Assembly: GCF_037975245.1 (NCBI RefSeq)
Contig: NC_092578.1
Coordinates: forward strand, 2,661,001 to 2,725,000
Origin: Apostichopus japonicus
Taxonomy: Eukaryota > Echinodermata > Holothuroidea > Aspidochirotida > Stichopodidae
Direction: 5' to 3'
DNA: 64,000 nt
Under the pieces are notes generated by a model. That model did no database searches and was not told the origin of the DNA. It saw only the letters and a program-made list of their open reading frames with translations. Position 1 is the first letter of the stretch, and every line of letters starts with the position of its first letter. Below are positions 63,375-64,000 of this stretch, in pieces. The position numbers and the translations under genes are program-made.

Positions 63375-63626
63375 CAGTGGTGCACCTAGTGTAGTTGGAA
63401 CCCGAGGCGGGTCCTTCCTTTGTCAACCGTGTAGGCGAAGCTGTCCTGCAGGGAGAGGGGCCCCCTCCCAGTTTGAGAAATGTATGTTTATATGGAAGCT
63501 GGCTTAGATGGAAAATGGTGCTATCTTTGGCAAAGCTTTGAGCTGATTATACCGATAGGTGGTATTACACCCCCTTCACTGGTACATGGGGCAGAACGCC
63601 CCCCCCCCCCGCTTGGTACGCCACTG
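63375..63626. mobile_element. hAT-like MITE
   Basis: 252 bp with short terminal inverted repeats (CAGTGGTGCACC at left; the right end reversed reads CAGTGGCGTACC), the CAGTGGCG-type end of hAT transposons. It is flanked by imperfect 8-base duplications (GTACAAGT and GTGCGAGT). The inside includes a poly-C tract and no ORF. A related inner sequence is at about 59035-59075. Confidence 0.7.
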
Positions 63627-63639
63627 GTGCGAGTCCTTA

Positions 63640-64000
63640 AACATTAAAGATTATCGGGAGTTGATCATAAAAGTTATGATCAATTTTTTTCACAGCAATA
63701 AATGCAGCCATTTTACGTCTATCCCCTAATTGCGTCGTATATAAATATTCAAAATTCGTCACAGATAGATAGACAAGAGTGAAAAGAAAAGTTAAAAGGT
63801 TAATATACTAACAACTTCTGTAATGACTTATAGTCTCTCCAATCGATGGTTTTCAAAGGAAATAGCAAAACAAGAAAAAGAAAAAGGAATATGAAAAAAA
63901 CGGAAACTCAATATTTCCAGTTGTAAAAAAGGTTGATAGTTTCAGCTTTTAATGCTCCTCGACAGGATGTGATAAATCTCTCTCGCTATAATGTTCGAGG
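63640..64000. other. window end, no gene seen
   Basis: AT-rich with an A-rich run near 63855-63900. No exon recognised on either strand. Confidence 0.4.

Overview
The window is nuclear DNA from a multicellular animal. Genes are split by canonical GT-AG introns, the background is AT-rich, and there are many microsatellites and short non-autonomous transposons. The protein families (a Twist bHLH factor with a C-terminal WR motif, LSM12, a uronyl/heparan 2-O-sulfotransferase), the tRNA-derived SINEs and the frequent AGGCCTATA-type words suggest a marine invertebrate deuterostome, most likely an echinoderm. That placement is inference; the sequence alone does not fix the species.

Layout. (1) 1-2.3 kb: upstream region and the single coding exon of twist (+), with a splice donor just after the stop. 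A strong acceptor at 22160 opens what may be its non-coding last exon. (2) 6.3-10.8 kb: a three-exon gene on the minus strand (170 aa, unrecognised), with a Penelope-type endonuclease relic and a MITE between or near its exons. (3) 10.8-30 kb: gene-poor, with AT and GAT microsatellites, a tRNA-like SINE head, three POU-type palindromes and a long foldback element. (4) 30.5 kb: a possible CpG-containing first exon (+). (5) 31.97-35.43 kb: complete five-exon LSM12 (+). (6) 38.6-38.8 kb: decayed LINE end. (7) 39.53-46.79 kb: candidate neuropeptide precursor gene (+), with a TATA box, untranslated leader exon(s) and three coding exons giving 107 aa: signal peptide, then a short peptide ending in an amidation/dibasic site. 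(8) 49.4-50.05 kb: two minus-strand ORFs of unknown nature. (9) 51.65-62.89 kb: six exons of a Golgi-type 2-O-sulfotransferase gene (-), whose first exon(s) lie beyond the right edge. Its introns hold a SINE, tandem duplications, minisatellites and TTAA-flanked elements; a hAT-like MITE lies just outside its first visible exon.

The genes have no obvious joint pathway: a developmental transcription factor, an RNA/NAADP-binding Lsm protein, a candidate secreted peptide and a glycosaminoglycan-modifying enzyme. All exon junctions used here were checked for splice dinucleotides and reading phase. The most novel items are the candidate neuropeptide precursor, the unrecognised 170-aa protein, and a 1.26-kb TTAA-bounded element carrying a tandemly duplicated coding-like unit.
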